This document shows, in pieces, positions 32,756-42,950 of a DNA stretch of 64,000 nt; position 1 is the stretch's first letter; each line of letters begins with the position of its first letter. The notes under the pieces are model-generated. The model saw nothing but the letters and a program-made list of their open reading frames with translations. It did not search any database and was not told where the DNA came from. The stretch is taken from NCBI GenBank assembly GCA_032716605.1, contig CM064485.1:27334138-27398137 (forward strand). The letters are read 5' to 3'. Position numbers and translations under genes: made by a program. This stretch comes from Paralithodes platypus (taxonomy: Eukaryota > Arthropoda > Malacostraca > Decapoda > Lithodidae).

Positions 32756-32945
32756 CCGGCGGACTGCGGGAAGACTCTTAAGAGTCAGAGAAAAAAAAAT
32801 CAACTTTTGACATAAAAAAAAAAAAAAAAAAAAAATATTCTTTTTTGGTCCCTGGGCCATGCAAAATCTGTCCTCTACCTCCCCACTTTCCTCCTCTCCT
32901 TCAGTTATCACCTATTTTCCCTGTTATTCCCTTATTCTGAGTACC
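32756..32945 (+). repeat. 5' module shared by CR1-like LINE and repeat A
   Basis: CCCGGCGGACTGCGGGAAG, the palindrome ACTCTTAAGAGT, an A-rich run, CCCTGGGCCATGCAAAAT and TTATTCTGAG occur here and in repeat A near 19345-19525 and 40080-40318. The sequences diverge right after TTATTCTGAG. Confidence 0.75.
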
Positions 32946-33039
32946 TGCCTGACCTTTGCTGAGTGAGGACCTGTCCCTAGTGACTCCCAGTGAATTATCT
33001 TTGCCCATAGTGTGGTGATAGTATTAACGCTTTCTTAAA

Positions 33040-33980
33040 ATGGCTGGTGTTGACGAGATTGCTACCTCCTCTCATATTCTCCAGCTTTGTCTTGCTTTGC
33101 AAGAAAGGCTGCAAAATGTGGAGAGAGAGGTGCAGTCTCTCAAAGACGAGAATTTGGCCTTAAAGCTGACTTTGGCTGACAAGAAAAGTGAGGATAGTGC
33201 AACTGCTGTTAGGGATCGTGATGCTCCCTGGACAGTTGTTCCAACAAGTGCAACAACCTGCAAATTTCTACGGCAGCCAGTTGCCCTCAGCAACAAGTTC
33301 ATCACCTTGGATGACGAAATGTGATGGTGAGGCTGCGAGTGCTTCCTTCGGCGAGGAAACCAGGAGAAAGGTAAGTAAGTTGCCTCCAACAGGGAATGCT
33401 GTGACTGCTGCCCCCCCAGGAGTACCTTCAACTGCTGCCCCAGGAGTTCCTGCCGCTGCCGCAGCTGCTACCAAGTCATCGACAAGGAGAGGCAAGTCCT
33501 TCTCAATTGTTGGGGACTCCATGGTCAGACACTTAGCTAGGTCCACCTGTACTGATATTAGGAAGCTTGTCTGTCTGCCTGGTGCCGGGGTTGGGAAGGT
33601 GTTAGAGGAAATTGATTACATCATGAAAGATATTGGAGATAGCCCCATTATCTGTCTCAGTACAGGGAGCAATGATGTTGGTAAAGGTAGGACGGAAGTA
33701 CAGGGAGGTGTTAGATAAAGTTAGGAGGAAGGGAGGCATACCTGTAGTACACAGTATCTTGCCACGGAGAGGGGTCAGCAAGGAATGGTCATCTAGGGCA
33801 ATTGGTATCAATTGTCGGCTGGAAAAATACTGTAATGCAAATGCAATACCATTCCTTGATAACTGGACCCGTTTCTATGGTAAAAATCAGTTGTACGCAC
33901 AGGACGGGGTTCATCTTTCTCGGCTAGGGGTGGCAAATTTAGCTAGGTCAATAGATAGGATTGTCGCGGGGTTTCGCTGA
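33040..33980 (+). pseudogene. CR1-like ORF1 with coiled coil and SGNH/GDSL-esterase-like domain
   Basis: ATG 33040 opens a coiled-coil start (LQERLQNVEREVQSLKDENLALK). An Ala/Pro/Thr-rich part follows, then an SGNH hydrolase fold signature: FSIVGDSMVRHL near 33505-33535 (nucleophile Ser), STGSNDVG near 33660-33680 (block III Asn) and DGVHLS near 33903 (Asp-x-x-His). Esterase-like domains in ORF1 are established for CR1 and L2 LINEs. Their job in retrotransposition is unclear, though membrane or lipid binding has been proposed. Two frameshifts break the frame, one near 33318 (an extra A) and one near 33685. The catalytic residues are intact. Confidence 0.8.
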
Positions 33981-33997
33981 AAATAAAGCCTGAGAAT

Positions 33998-35820
33998 ATG
34001 AGTAAGAATAATTGTCTAGATAGGGTAAATTGTCGTACTGGTACATCAGATAGGAATACAAAATATCAGTCACAGGATTGTAATTGTACTGCTAGTAGAA
34101 ATATTGAAGGTGTAACAGAAGATGGGAATTCAGTTAGAAATAAAGGTAAATCCGATACCAGTAAAATAAATTCATTGCGATTATATTATACAAACTGTAG
34201 GAGTTTATGTAACAAAATGGATGAACTTAGAGCACTTGTTAGCAACGAAAATATAGATATTATAGCACTGACTGAAACATGGATTAATACAGAATCAAGA
34301 CATTTTTTAGCAGAATTCCATATACCAGGATATAGTTTGTTTAAATGCGACCGAACAAGTAGGACGGGCGGCGGAATAGCAGTGTTTGTCAGGAGTTCTT
34401 TAAAAAGCTGTATTAAATCAGGTATTAGACTAAATACTGATAACGAAAGTGTTTGGGTTGAGGTTAGCGAAGGTAGTGAGACCATAATTATTGGAGTTAT
34501 TTATAGACCACCAAATATGAGTAGAAACGAAGGTACAGCTTTATGGCAGGAAGTGAAACTAGCATCAAGGTTTAGCAATGTGTGTATTATGGGGGATTTT
34601 TTATTTTCCGAATATTGATTGGCAGCATCAAATCGGCGACTCAGATTCAAAAGAGTTTATTGAGGCGGTACAGGATAGTTTTTTATTTCAATTCATAGAC
34701 TCGCCTACTAGAGGTAATAATATCCTCGATTTAGTTCTCAGTAATAATGAACAAATGATAAATAATGTAGAGATAGGAGACCAACTAGGAAATAGTGATA
34801 ATAAATCAATTTATTTTAACATACAATGGACAGGAAAGGCTAAAGAGAATACGACACTTATCCCAGATTTCAGAAAAGCCAATTATGGTGGATTAAGACG
34901 AGCCTTAAGAGTCGATCCTATGGTTAAACTATTAAGTGGACCCAGGTGCGCTAATGAACATACTCTCTCTCCGATACCTGTCTTAACTCAGGATAATTTG
35001 ACAGCTACATATAATCATTTTATTTCTTCACTCCACAATGCGCAAAATAAATATACCTCCAAAAGAAAATTTAGATCAACACAGAACCAACCCAAATGGA
35101 TGAATAATAGACTATTAGACCTTCTAGGAAAAAAGAGAGGAATATATCGAAAAATTAAGAAAGGCGAAATTCACCTACTTGCTTACTATCAGAATCTATC
35201 AAGAGAGGTTAAAAAATGTATAAGGACAGACAAAAGAAATTATGAAATCAGGATAGCCAATGACTCAAAAAATAACCTAAGGCTTTTTACCAGCTATATA
35301 AATCTAAAGTTAGAGATAAAATAGGCCCCCTTAAAACTTCGATAGGAGAAATGACAGAAAATTATTTAGAAATGTGCAGTACATTAAATAGTCAGTTTCT
35401 ATCCGTTTTCACTAATGCAAATTTGGCACAGATTCCAGAAGTCCGTAAGGTATATAGCGATAGTATAGAAAATAGGTTAAGTACGGTTACTATAAGTAGA
35501 AATGATGTGCTTAAGGAAATTGACAGACTGAAACCTCAGAAATCGCCTGGTCCCGATGAGGTATATGCCAGAGTATTAAAAGAATGCAGAGATGAGTTAA
35601 GTTACCCATTAACATTTCTTTTTAACAATTCATTAGAAACAGGTATAGTTCCAGAAGCTTGGAAGCTTGCAAATGTAGTTCCGATTTTCAAAAAAGGTGA
35701 TAAATCAATAGCATCCAATTACCGTCCCATTAGTCCCACTTCAATCATAGGAAAGCTACTAGAGTCAATTATTGCTAGGAAAATGAGAAACCACTTAGAA
35801 ACATTTAACTTAATCAATTC
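33998..35820 (+). pseudogene. CR1-like ORF2: endonuclease and RT start (broken, truncated by gap)
   Basis: APE endonuclease: LYYTNCRSLCNKMDEL near 34175, LTETWI near 34270, VIYRPPN near 34495, MGDF near 34590. One extra T in a run near 34602 shifts the frame before FPNIDWQ. One missing C near 35275 shifts it again; copy 2 has AACCCTAAGG where this copy has AACCTAAGG. The RT then shows KSPGPDEVYARVL, FKKGDKSIASNYRPIS and ends at LINS at the gap. The endonuclease nicks target DNA and the RT copies element RNA there. Confidence 0.88.
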
Positions 35821-35920
35821 NNNNNNNNNNNNNNNNNNNNNNNNNNNNNNNNNNNNNNNNNNNNNNNNNNNNNNNNNNNNNNNNNNNNNNNNNNNNNNNN
35901 NNNNNNNNNNNNNNNNNNNN
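35821..35920. other. Assembly gap of 100 N
   Basis: Exactly 100 N, a conventional placeholder of unknown true size. The left side is a plus-strand CR1-like ORF2; the right side is a minus-strand LINE-I fragment with no shared sequence, so unknown DNA or a misjoin lies here. Confidence 0.98.
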
Positions 35921-36924
35921 AAAGGCCTTCCTTTCAACTTTGTCTAGGAGAGCGGTGTGAGTGGAACCTCCCCACACATGTGAACAATACTCAATACAAG
36001 GATGCACTATGCCCCTCTACAGAGCAAGAAGCTGGAGAAATTGGGTTTTGGAAGCATTAAAGGTAACAAGGTTTTCTCTGCCCCAATTGGAGATAGTATT
36101 TAGATCAGAATTTAAGAGTTCTATGGCTTCATTACGTTTGTCATTAAGGGATTGCTGGCTGGGGCGTTCTGAAAAACTAATGCAGTAGTGTAAGGTTGAG
36201 TCGTCTGCGTATGAATGGATGGGAATTAAGATACAGTTAAGGAGATCATTTATAAAAATTAGAAAGAGAATAGGGGATAGGACAGAGCCCTGAGGAACAC
36301 CAGAGTTTATAGGGTGAGGAAGTGAACGATGGCCGTCCACACCGCGACTATGGAATGGCCGGAAAGGAAATTAGAGACAAAGGCACAGATGGAGGGATAG
36401 AAACCGAAGGAGGGTAGTTTAGAAATTAAATATTTGTGCCAGACTCTATCGAAAGCTTTCGATATGTCTAGTGCAATAGAAAAAGTCTCACCGAAGTTCC
36501 GAAAGGAGGATGACCAAGAGTTAGTAAGATATGAAAGAAGATCACCAGTAGAGCGACCCTTAAGGAAGCCATACTGGCGATCTGAGAGCAGATTATGAGA
36601 AGAGAAATGCTTAAGAAATTTGGAAGCAAGAATAGTTTCAAAAACTTTAGAAAGACAAGAGATGAGAGCAATTGGACGATAGTTGGAGGGTTGAGAGCGG
36701 TCACCCTTCTTTGGGGTCAGGTTGAATGTGAGCAAACTTCCAGCATGAAGGGAAGACGTTAGAGGATAGACAGAGACGAAAGAGTTTTCCTAGGCAGGGA
36801 GTCAGCACGGAAGCACAGGTTTTGAGAACAACAGGAGGAACACCGTCCGGACCGTACGCCTTATTAGTGTTAAGCCCAGAGAGGGTAGAAAGTACATCTT
36901 TAGAAGAGATTAGGATATTGCTCA
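35921..36924 (-). pseudogene. LINE-I copy 3: RT fragment
   Basis: On the minus strand it shows KKGDRSQPSNYRPIALIS (near 36700), LDISKAFDRVWHK (near 36450), INSGVPQGSVLSPILF (near 36300), SYADDSTLHY (near 36200) and the C-terminal YCSHVWGG (near 35970). It is about as similar to copy 1 as the copies at 22267 and 49517. The 3' end is lost in the gap; the 5' end breaks near 36924. Frameshifts near 36320 and 36050. Confidence 0.85.
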
Positions 36925-37195
36925 GACAACCTGCACATAGCTTTAACCTCTTTGCCTGTGCTAGTTTTGACTCATTTGTTGGGTATTTTACACATAAACT
37001 CCATTTATGTTTGTTATTGTTACATAGCTTACATAAAGTCTGAGCGGGTTTCTTGTATGTACCCTCTTTCTTTCCTTAGTCCCCACCGTCATACTTACAG
37101 TTCCCCTCATTTCAACATTCCCACTCCCTCCCGACACATTCATTCTCCCATTGTTCAAATGTAAATTACTGATCTCTTTACTGAACTGAGTTTTC
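36925..37195. other. Unassigned sequence
   Basis: No frame or repeat was recognised. A TCTATCTATCTA tract at the right edge belongs to the tail of the next element. Confidence 0.4.
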
Positions 37196-38016
37196 TATCT
37201 ATCTATTGCCTGATGCCGTGATCCCCGAAGGGGTGACCACGAACGAACCGCCCCCATGCACCTCTGTCCCCAGTCAGTCGACGCCCCTCCCCCCAACCAG
37301 CACCGCCTTCGTTCATGTACTTCCTCACTCCATCCTTCCACCTCTCATTCGGTCTACTTCTCCCTCTCTGTCCCTCCACCTCGCTCTCGTACACCCTCTT
37401 AGTCATTCTCTCGCTTTCCACACGTTCCATATGGCCGAACCATCTCAAGTTGTTCCTTTTCACACTTTCCAGCACATCTACCTCCACACCACACCTCCTT
37501 CTTACTTCCTCATTAGTCTGTCTATCCCTCCATGTAACTCCGCACGCACTCCTTAAGTAATTCATTTCCACTGCTCTCACTCTTGGTCTGAGTCTCTCAA
37601 CTAACGTCCATGCTTCGCTTCCGTAAGTCAGTGTCGGGATTACCACACTGTCATGCAAGGACTTCTTCACTTCCATACTGACCACCCTATTTCTTGTTAC
37701 TGCTTTTAGCGTTCCTACAACCCTCTTCCCCTGTTGTACCCTCTCCCGCACTTCTTCATCCATAGTCCCATCTTTACTCAACACACTGCCCAGATACTTA
37801 AAAGAGTTGACGATCTCCATAGCCTGACCGTTCAGCTTCACCTCACACTCTGTGACTTCACCCCTTTCGAAGACCATAACCTTGCTCTTCCCCACATTTA
37901 CCTTCAAATTCCGTTTTTCGCACACTGTTCCAAACTCATTTACCAGACCCTGCAACTCCCATTCATTATCACTCATCAGAACTGTATCATCCGCAAACAG
38001 CAGTATAGGTAGCTTT
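37196..38016 (-). pseudogene. RTE-like LINE 3' part: end of RT and C-terminal domain
   Basis: On the minus strand the fragment enters at ILLFADDTVLM (RT active-site box, about 38010-37975) and stays open to 37203, about 270 codons. Landmarks: FKYLGSVLS, LTYGSEAWTL, MNYLRSACGVTWRDR, RCGVEVDVLE, LRWFGHMERV. The tail ends in GATAG repeats at 37195. The remaining frame is intact but 5'-truncated. The clade is chosen by C-terminal motif style; LINE status is secure. Confidence 0.85.
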
Positions 38017-38855
38017 TAGGTAGAGTTTTAAACTCTCCCAAATCAAATGATCTAACCTTGTCAAGTATTGCCATAGGAAGCTTCTGTCGTAATATAATAA
38101 CTATCATTTCCTGTGAGGTGAGCCCTAGGGTGTCTAGCTATCGAGTATGGCACCCCATATCTGCCCTAAATTTTGCTAACTCCTCAACCTTGTACTGTGG
38201 TTCTGTGAGCTTTAACAAGGCAACGACATGGGCCATCTTCAACTGCTCTTGATCCCCGTATGTGGACTGTAATAATTGTACTGCCTCAAGATAACTATCA
38301 CCTACTACCGCAAAACCTTCTATCAAATGTAAGGCCTCTCCTTCCATTTGTCCTTTCAGGTAGTGAAATTTACGGGCATTATCCAAAGAGGATTCATGTA
38401 CTGTAGACCGAAATACATCCCAAAAAGCTAACCACTCAGTCAAATTGCCCCCAAACGTAGGAAGATTGAGCTTTGGGAGGTGCACAGTGTGTTTCGGGTC
38501 AACCCTTCTATGGGCTTCGTTCTCGCTTCCCTTAATTCTTGTTCGCGACAGCACGCTGTAATAGGTGCTTCGCTTTAAAGACAGTTTCATCATAGAGGGC
38601 GCGATTATCACACTCTGCAACTATCTCTTCCTCCCCCGTCATGCTTGCTACAATCACCTCACTTAGAGCAACAATATGACTGTGGGTAGCCTGGACATTG
38701 TCTAACCTAGCCTCTAATTCCTCGAGGTCAGCAGTAGTGATGAAAGTGTTGACATCAATAATTAATCTATTTAATACTCCCCAAAGTCCCACCCTCTGAT
38801 TTTTAGGGGCTTTGCTCTGCACCCCATTAGACGGTGTCTCTTCATGTTTACTCAT
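38016..38855 (-). pseudogene. gag: BEL/Pao Gag, N-terminal part
   Basis: ATG 38855 (MSKHEET) opens a frame with a helical N-terminus (LEARLDNVQATHSHI), broken near 38560. The frame at 38138-38620 has LPKLNLPTFGGNLTEWLAFWDVF, KFHYLKGQMEGEA and LLQSTYGD, the signature of BEL/Pao Gag (DUF1759-type). A further frameshift near 38140 leads into LDTLGLTSQEM. The RTE-like fragment truncates it at about 38016. Protease, RT and integrase are missing. Confidence 0.85.
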
Positions 38856-39250
38856 TTTGTATGCAAGCTTATAGGCTATTTACACCTTACAATGTTACAA
38901 TTACAACGGCAAAATAGTAGCCTTGTTAAGAGACGCCGACCGGCAGACTTCTTTGTTATGGAGAAAAAATAGCACACCAAATAGCAATACCCACACTAAA
39001 GGGTCATATTGAACAAGAAAAATGTTAGGTCAGGTCATGTGTCACAGAAAGTCTGAAATGAAAAAGAGAATTATTGGGGGAAGGTGATGGGTGCGATGCA
39101 GGATATCGGCAGGTGCAACAATGCGACCCTGCATTCCGGCTCTAACCATCGCTTGGCTAGTCTTACCAGTTTATCATAGAGTTGTTCCTGCATCCTGTTT
39201 TATGACCCCTTGCTCATTGCCATAAAAAATCCCCTATCGGTAGCTAATTC
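38856..39250 (-). other. BEL/Pao leader
   Basis: Non-coding interval between the Gag ATG and the primer-binding site. No separate feature seen. Confidence 0.5.
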
Positions 39251-39267
39251 CCGGGTCTGGGCACCAA
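39251..39267 (-). other. BEL/Pao primer-binding site
   Basis: TTGGTGCCCAGACCCGG on the minus strand, right after ...TATACCACA. A TGGTGCCC...-type motif after the LTR is common in BEL/Pao elements and complements a tRNA 3' end. Confidence 0.65.
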
Positions 39268-40045
39268 TGTGGTATAATATCAGTGAAAGTTAAATATTTC
39301 TAAGCTATAATTATTCAAACAAAATCAATCTAAATTAAATTACTCCAAATCTAAACTGAATTCAATCTGAAACAAGCTCATTTATATCCAAAGGTCACAC
39401 ACAATTATTTATATATAAGGTAAGGTTATAAGGGTTAATAATATTCCAGGAATTAACTCACCAATAGTACCACGTGGCAATGAGACAAAGGAAAACGTTT
39501 ACCCAATATGGCGGACGACGGGGAAACCAGAGACCGGCTCGAAAGCACAAATCAGGGAAAATAAATTAATGGTTATATGAGAATGGACATGAATAATATG
39601 CTTAGCTGTCTGTCATGGCGTCGATGAGAGCGTCGTGAATGTGTAGATGTGTGTATTGCTGCCCGTTTAATGTGATTAGAGGCACAAAAGCACGATCAAC
39701 TGAAGGCGGAAATTAGATAATTATGTTAACTGGTTGGTGTTCGTGAAGGCTCTGAGATTCCTCTAGCCCTTCACCTTGTTGCCTTGGCATACGCCAGGCG
39801 CCCAAATTATCGTACCGTATCTATGTTGCTCAGTACGATAAATTAAATCAATATATACGATAAATTAATATATACTACATAAGACCATGTCAATATTGCT
39901 TAATAGCATATTAGGCCTTTTATAACCTTAACTTATTTACAACATGTAGTCACGATCTAATCTTCCTACGCCGTACCACGTTAGATTATCGTGACGTCAC
40001 AGAGACATACATTAGCACAGAAATTGTCTTACACTATCGAATTAC
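39268..40045 (-). repeat. Putative BEL/Pao 5' LTR
   Basis: AT-rich non-coding sequence upstream (minus strand) of the primer-binding site, ending in ACCACA. The far edge was not found because no second LTR is in the window; 40045 is an upper guess just before repeat A. Confidence 0.45.
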
Positions 40046-40053
40046 ACGAGTCC

Positions 40054-40698
40054 TTAACCCGGGAACTGCCGGAAGACTCTTAAGAGTTCCCCCGGCGGAC
40101 TGCGGGAAGACTCTTAAGAGTCAGAGAAAAAAAAAATCAACTTTAAACATCGAAAAACAAAAAAAATTGTTTATTTTTATTTTTTATTTTTCTATTTTTT
40201 ATTTTTTATTGGGCCCCTGGGCCATGCAAAATATCACTCCTCTACCTCCCCTCCTTCCCCATTTTCCTCCCCTCCTTCAGTTATCACCTATTTTCCCTGT
40301 TATTCCCTTATTCTGAGGTATATTTTCGTGCTAACATTAGCGAGTTGCAAGCAGGGCATTGTCATCAGTGTTAGCAAGCGAGTGCAAGAGAGAGAGAGAG
40401 AATATCGATCGACTGTGTCTCAGTGGCCTTGGGGGAAATTGGCGGGAAAGCAGGTTGCCTCACCCATACATTATATAACTCGCGGCCTATATCTCCGATT
40501 TTGACCATCCAAACGCTGTTTTCACTCGTTTTATTGTTGTTTCAGGTTAATACCTTTATAATCAACCCATAATAGGCGCGTATGGATAAGTATTAATGCT
40601 ATTTATGGTAAAATGAATATTTTAGTGATGGAAACAGCTCAAATACGTCAGCACAGGGGGACGTTTCTAATTACCCCCATGCGCACTTCTTAGGTTAA
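40054..40698. repeat. TTAA-flanked repeat A, copy 2 (uninterrupted)
   Basis: Matches 19308-20349 apart from the 438-bp MITE there. The empty target TTAA is at 40593-40596. An A/T-rich tract near 40145-40210 is longer than in copy 1. (GA)n near 40388. No coding frame. Confidence 0.75.
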
Positions 40699-40884
40699 AT
40701 AGTTCTTAAAATAAAAATAAAAATTTGATTAAACTGTATAACCAGTTCTATTCATATCACAGCTCGTGATTTATCACAATCTCCGGCGGAAGGGTTCTAG
40801 TGGGTCTTTGGACTATTTTGCACATCCCCCCCTCCCCCCTGTTTGCCTGAAGAATAAACTTACATAAAATTAGCACATGGACTA

Positions 40885-41232
40885 CTAGACCCGCTGCCGC
40901 AATGCTACACAGGTCCGCTTTGGTTTGTCCAGAGTGACCGACAGGTATCGCGCAAGGAATGTGTGATTAGATGCCCACAACTGAGTGTCGGCTATGTCGT
41001 TAATGGAAAAAATTTGCATAAATCTGAGGGAGACGGCCCACTTTCTAATATCGTGGGCTCTGCCTACCACGCCGGAATTACTTTCCTTAATTACATCTAC
41101 GAGTAAAGAAGCCAATTTCCTTCTCGTGACGCGAGTACCTGTCTGGTTGACCCATAGGAAGCCTGGTTGTAGAGGTTGTGCAATCCTCATAAACTTAACT
41201 AAAGCTTGTACCGGGCATAAAATGTGATGCGT
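40885..41232 (-). pseudogene. DIRS tyrosine recombinase, C-terminal catalytic part
   Basis: Open frame reading HHILCPVQALVKF, then RIAQPLQPGFLWVNQ, AHDIRKWAVSLRF (the His-x-x-Arg pair) and ASNHTFLARYL (candidate tyrosine nucleophile). In DIRS elements this enzyme inserts a circular DNA copy by strand exchange, without an integrase. Confidence 0.85.
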
Positions 41233-41440
41233 ATCTATCTATTGTATCTATTATAGAGTTCGCCACAAGCAAGTGGCACCGATGAGCGTATCGCCCTTCG
41301 GTAACTTGTATCAGGTTTATTCCCCTAGACAGGTTGCCGACCAAGGCTGACGAGTCCCATCCACCCAGATTTTTATAAGGTTGTCTCCCCTAGATAAGTT
41401 GCCGACCAAGGCTGACGAGTCCCATCTACCCTATGTCCAC
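41233..41440 (-). repeat. About 208-bp repeat inserted in the recombinase
   Basis: Breaks the recombinase frame between VPALKRGHR and HHILCPV. A 45-55-bp block (TTGCCGACCAAGGCTGACGAG...) occurs twice, at about 41335 and 41399. The left edge carries TATCTATCTATTGTATC, like the tail of the RTE-like fragment at 37196. Possibly a SINE using that tail. Confidence 0.6.
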
Positions 41441-41990
41441 GTTTAAGCGCCGGGACTGAGAATTCTGAGAAAACATGATCACAATGTTCGTTTTTGGCAA
41501 TAAATGTGGGAGACGGCGCGATCTGCACATGTTCGTGCAGTCTCCCAAACCTGAGACAATTTGGCTCGTTGCTCATCGCCGCCAGCTCTGAAACTCTGTT
41601 ACCTGTCGCCAAAGCCATAAGGAACACATCCTTTTTTAATACTGACTCAAAATCTGGCGCATGGTTAAACTTGCGCGACTGAAGTAATGATAATGCTTTG
41701 TCTAGCGACCAGGTAAGCATGAGCTAACGTGGTGGTGGGCGTAGTTTGAAACATGCTCTCATGAACCCCTTCTCCTCCACCTGCGGTATGGATAGACCAG
41801 TTAGGTCGAAAAAGGGGTTTCTAATGGCAGATAAGTGATTCTTTAATGTAACAACTGAGAAGCGCTTCTGTTGAAACAAATAATCTAAGTATTTAAAAAT
41901 TAAAGTCACTGAGGCATCAGATTGCGCTGTTTCTACTATCCAGGTTGTAACTTGTGTAGGTGTTTAGGTGCAATCACCACGGCCAATCTG
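41441..41990 (-). pseudogene. DIRS tyrosine recombinase, middle part
   Basis: Frames 41909-41724 (upstream TTWIVETAQSDAS, then IFKYLDYLFQQKRFSVVTLKNHLSAIR, the core-binding region) and 41720-41441 (LFLMALATGNRVSELAAM, with the first catalytic Arg). A frameshift near 41722 divides them. Confidence 0.85.
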
Positions 41991-42059
41991 GGGATCCGCC
42001 GTTATTGAGCTCGTCCTGGAATCTTTATGACTCTGAATCTTACGATTCTATACAGGCAC

Positions 42060-42645
42060 TACCTCAGAAAAGAGTGTTGAGAGGGGAGAAGGGGTGTTGG
42101 AGAGAGAGGAAGGTGTTGGAGTGGCTTTGTTGTTGTTGTTGTTGTTGTTGCTGTTCCCCAAGCTGCCTGGCCGAACAGCCCCAAGGCCCCGAGCAAGGCC
42201 AAGGCCACAACCGAGCGCCCCCACAGAACCCTCCCTGCCGACCACAATAAAGCCTGGGTGATCGAAGCCACTCCATGGCGGGGAGCTGGGGAGGGTGAGG
42301 AAACGCCCGGGGAACCAAAGCCCCACCCAGGGCCCTGTGCCCCTCAGCAATTATGAAGAGAAAGTTGAGGGGCAAAGGAAATATGTGACGCTTTGGCTTC
42401 CAATCTTGGTAGATTGGGAGGTCAATCCACGGAAGAGACGCCGTCACTTGAGATCTAGAAAATATATAAGTAAAAGGAACAGTCAGAGTAAGCTATGGTA
42501 TGATGTCCCCTGACTGGGTGCAAGCATGTGAAACATGCTAGAACGTACTACCACACCCACTAAATGTCCGCTGTGGCGGGGATTCGATCCCGGGTCTTGC
42601 AGATTCACACGCGAGCGTGCTCACCACTTGACCACCACAGCTCCG
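42060..42645 (-). repeat. tRNA-derived SINE split by repeat R
   Basis: On the minus strand the head near 42645-42575 has A box TGGTCAAGTGG (42633-42623) and B box GGGATCGAATCC (42590-42579), then body TTTCACATGCTTGCACCCAGT to about 42513. Repeat R follows, and the SINE body resumes near 42127 with AGCCACTCC. It interrupts the DIRS recombinase after SHWKTF. Confidence 0.8.
42128..42512 (-). repeat. Repeat R with (AAC)n tail, copy 2
   Basis: Inverted match to 18875-19282, with the (AAC)n tail at 42124-42148. It is nested in the SINE at 42060-42645; the uninterrupted SINE order is seen at 55915-56125. Confidence 0.8.
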
Positions 42646-42950
42646 TGAAAGTTTTCCAATGTGATTGGTATTGTCTCCTGGTGGACAGAGTATATTGATC
42701 CAGAAATTTACTAGTGACACTTTGCCCATACCGAGTTAGCCATTTTGCATTGTAAATGTCCATAAGGCAAAAGTTAGCGAGGTCTGAAGGTTGCCAATTG
42801 TCTCCAATTGGAAGGCAGAGACCGGGAGTGACACCGGGTTCCTGCACCACGTTTGCAATTGGTGATACCACACTTGAGCCGGCCACATTGGCATGATCAT
42901 CGAGACTATGCCCCGATAACCCCGTAGTTTGTGAACTACTTGACACATGA
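42646..42950 (-). pseudogene. DIRS tyrosine recombinase, N-terminal part
   Basis: Minus-strand frame with LPIGDNWQPSDLANFCLMDIYNA region and FLDQYTLSTRRQYQSHWKTF, the SAM-like DNA-binding start of DIRS recombinases. It ends where the SINE is inserted. Confidence 0.75.

Larger units (their letters stand above)
32756..35820 (+). mobile_element. CR1-like LINE, copy 1, cut by the assembly gap
   Basis: A 5' UTR of about 280 bp precedes ORF1 (33040-33980) and ORF2 (33998 onward). ORF2 stops at the N run in the RT fingers/palm. The 5' start near 32756 is marked by a module shared with repeat A. Frameshifts are few, so this is a fairly young copy. ORF2 is about 95 percent or more identical to copy 2 (58550-60640) over the overlap, judged by eye from the proteins. 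Confidence 0.85.
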
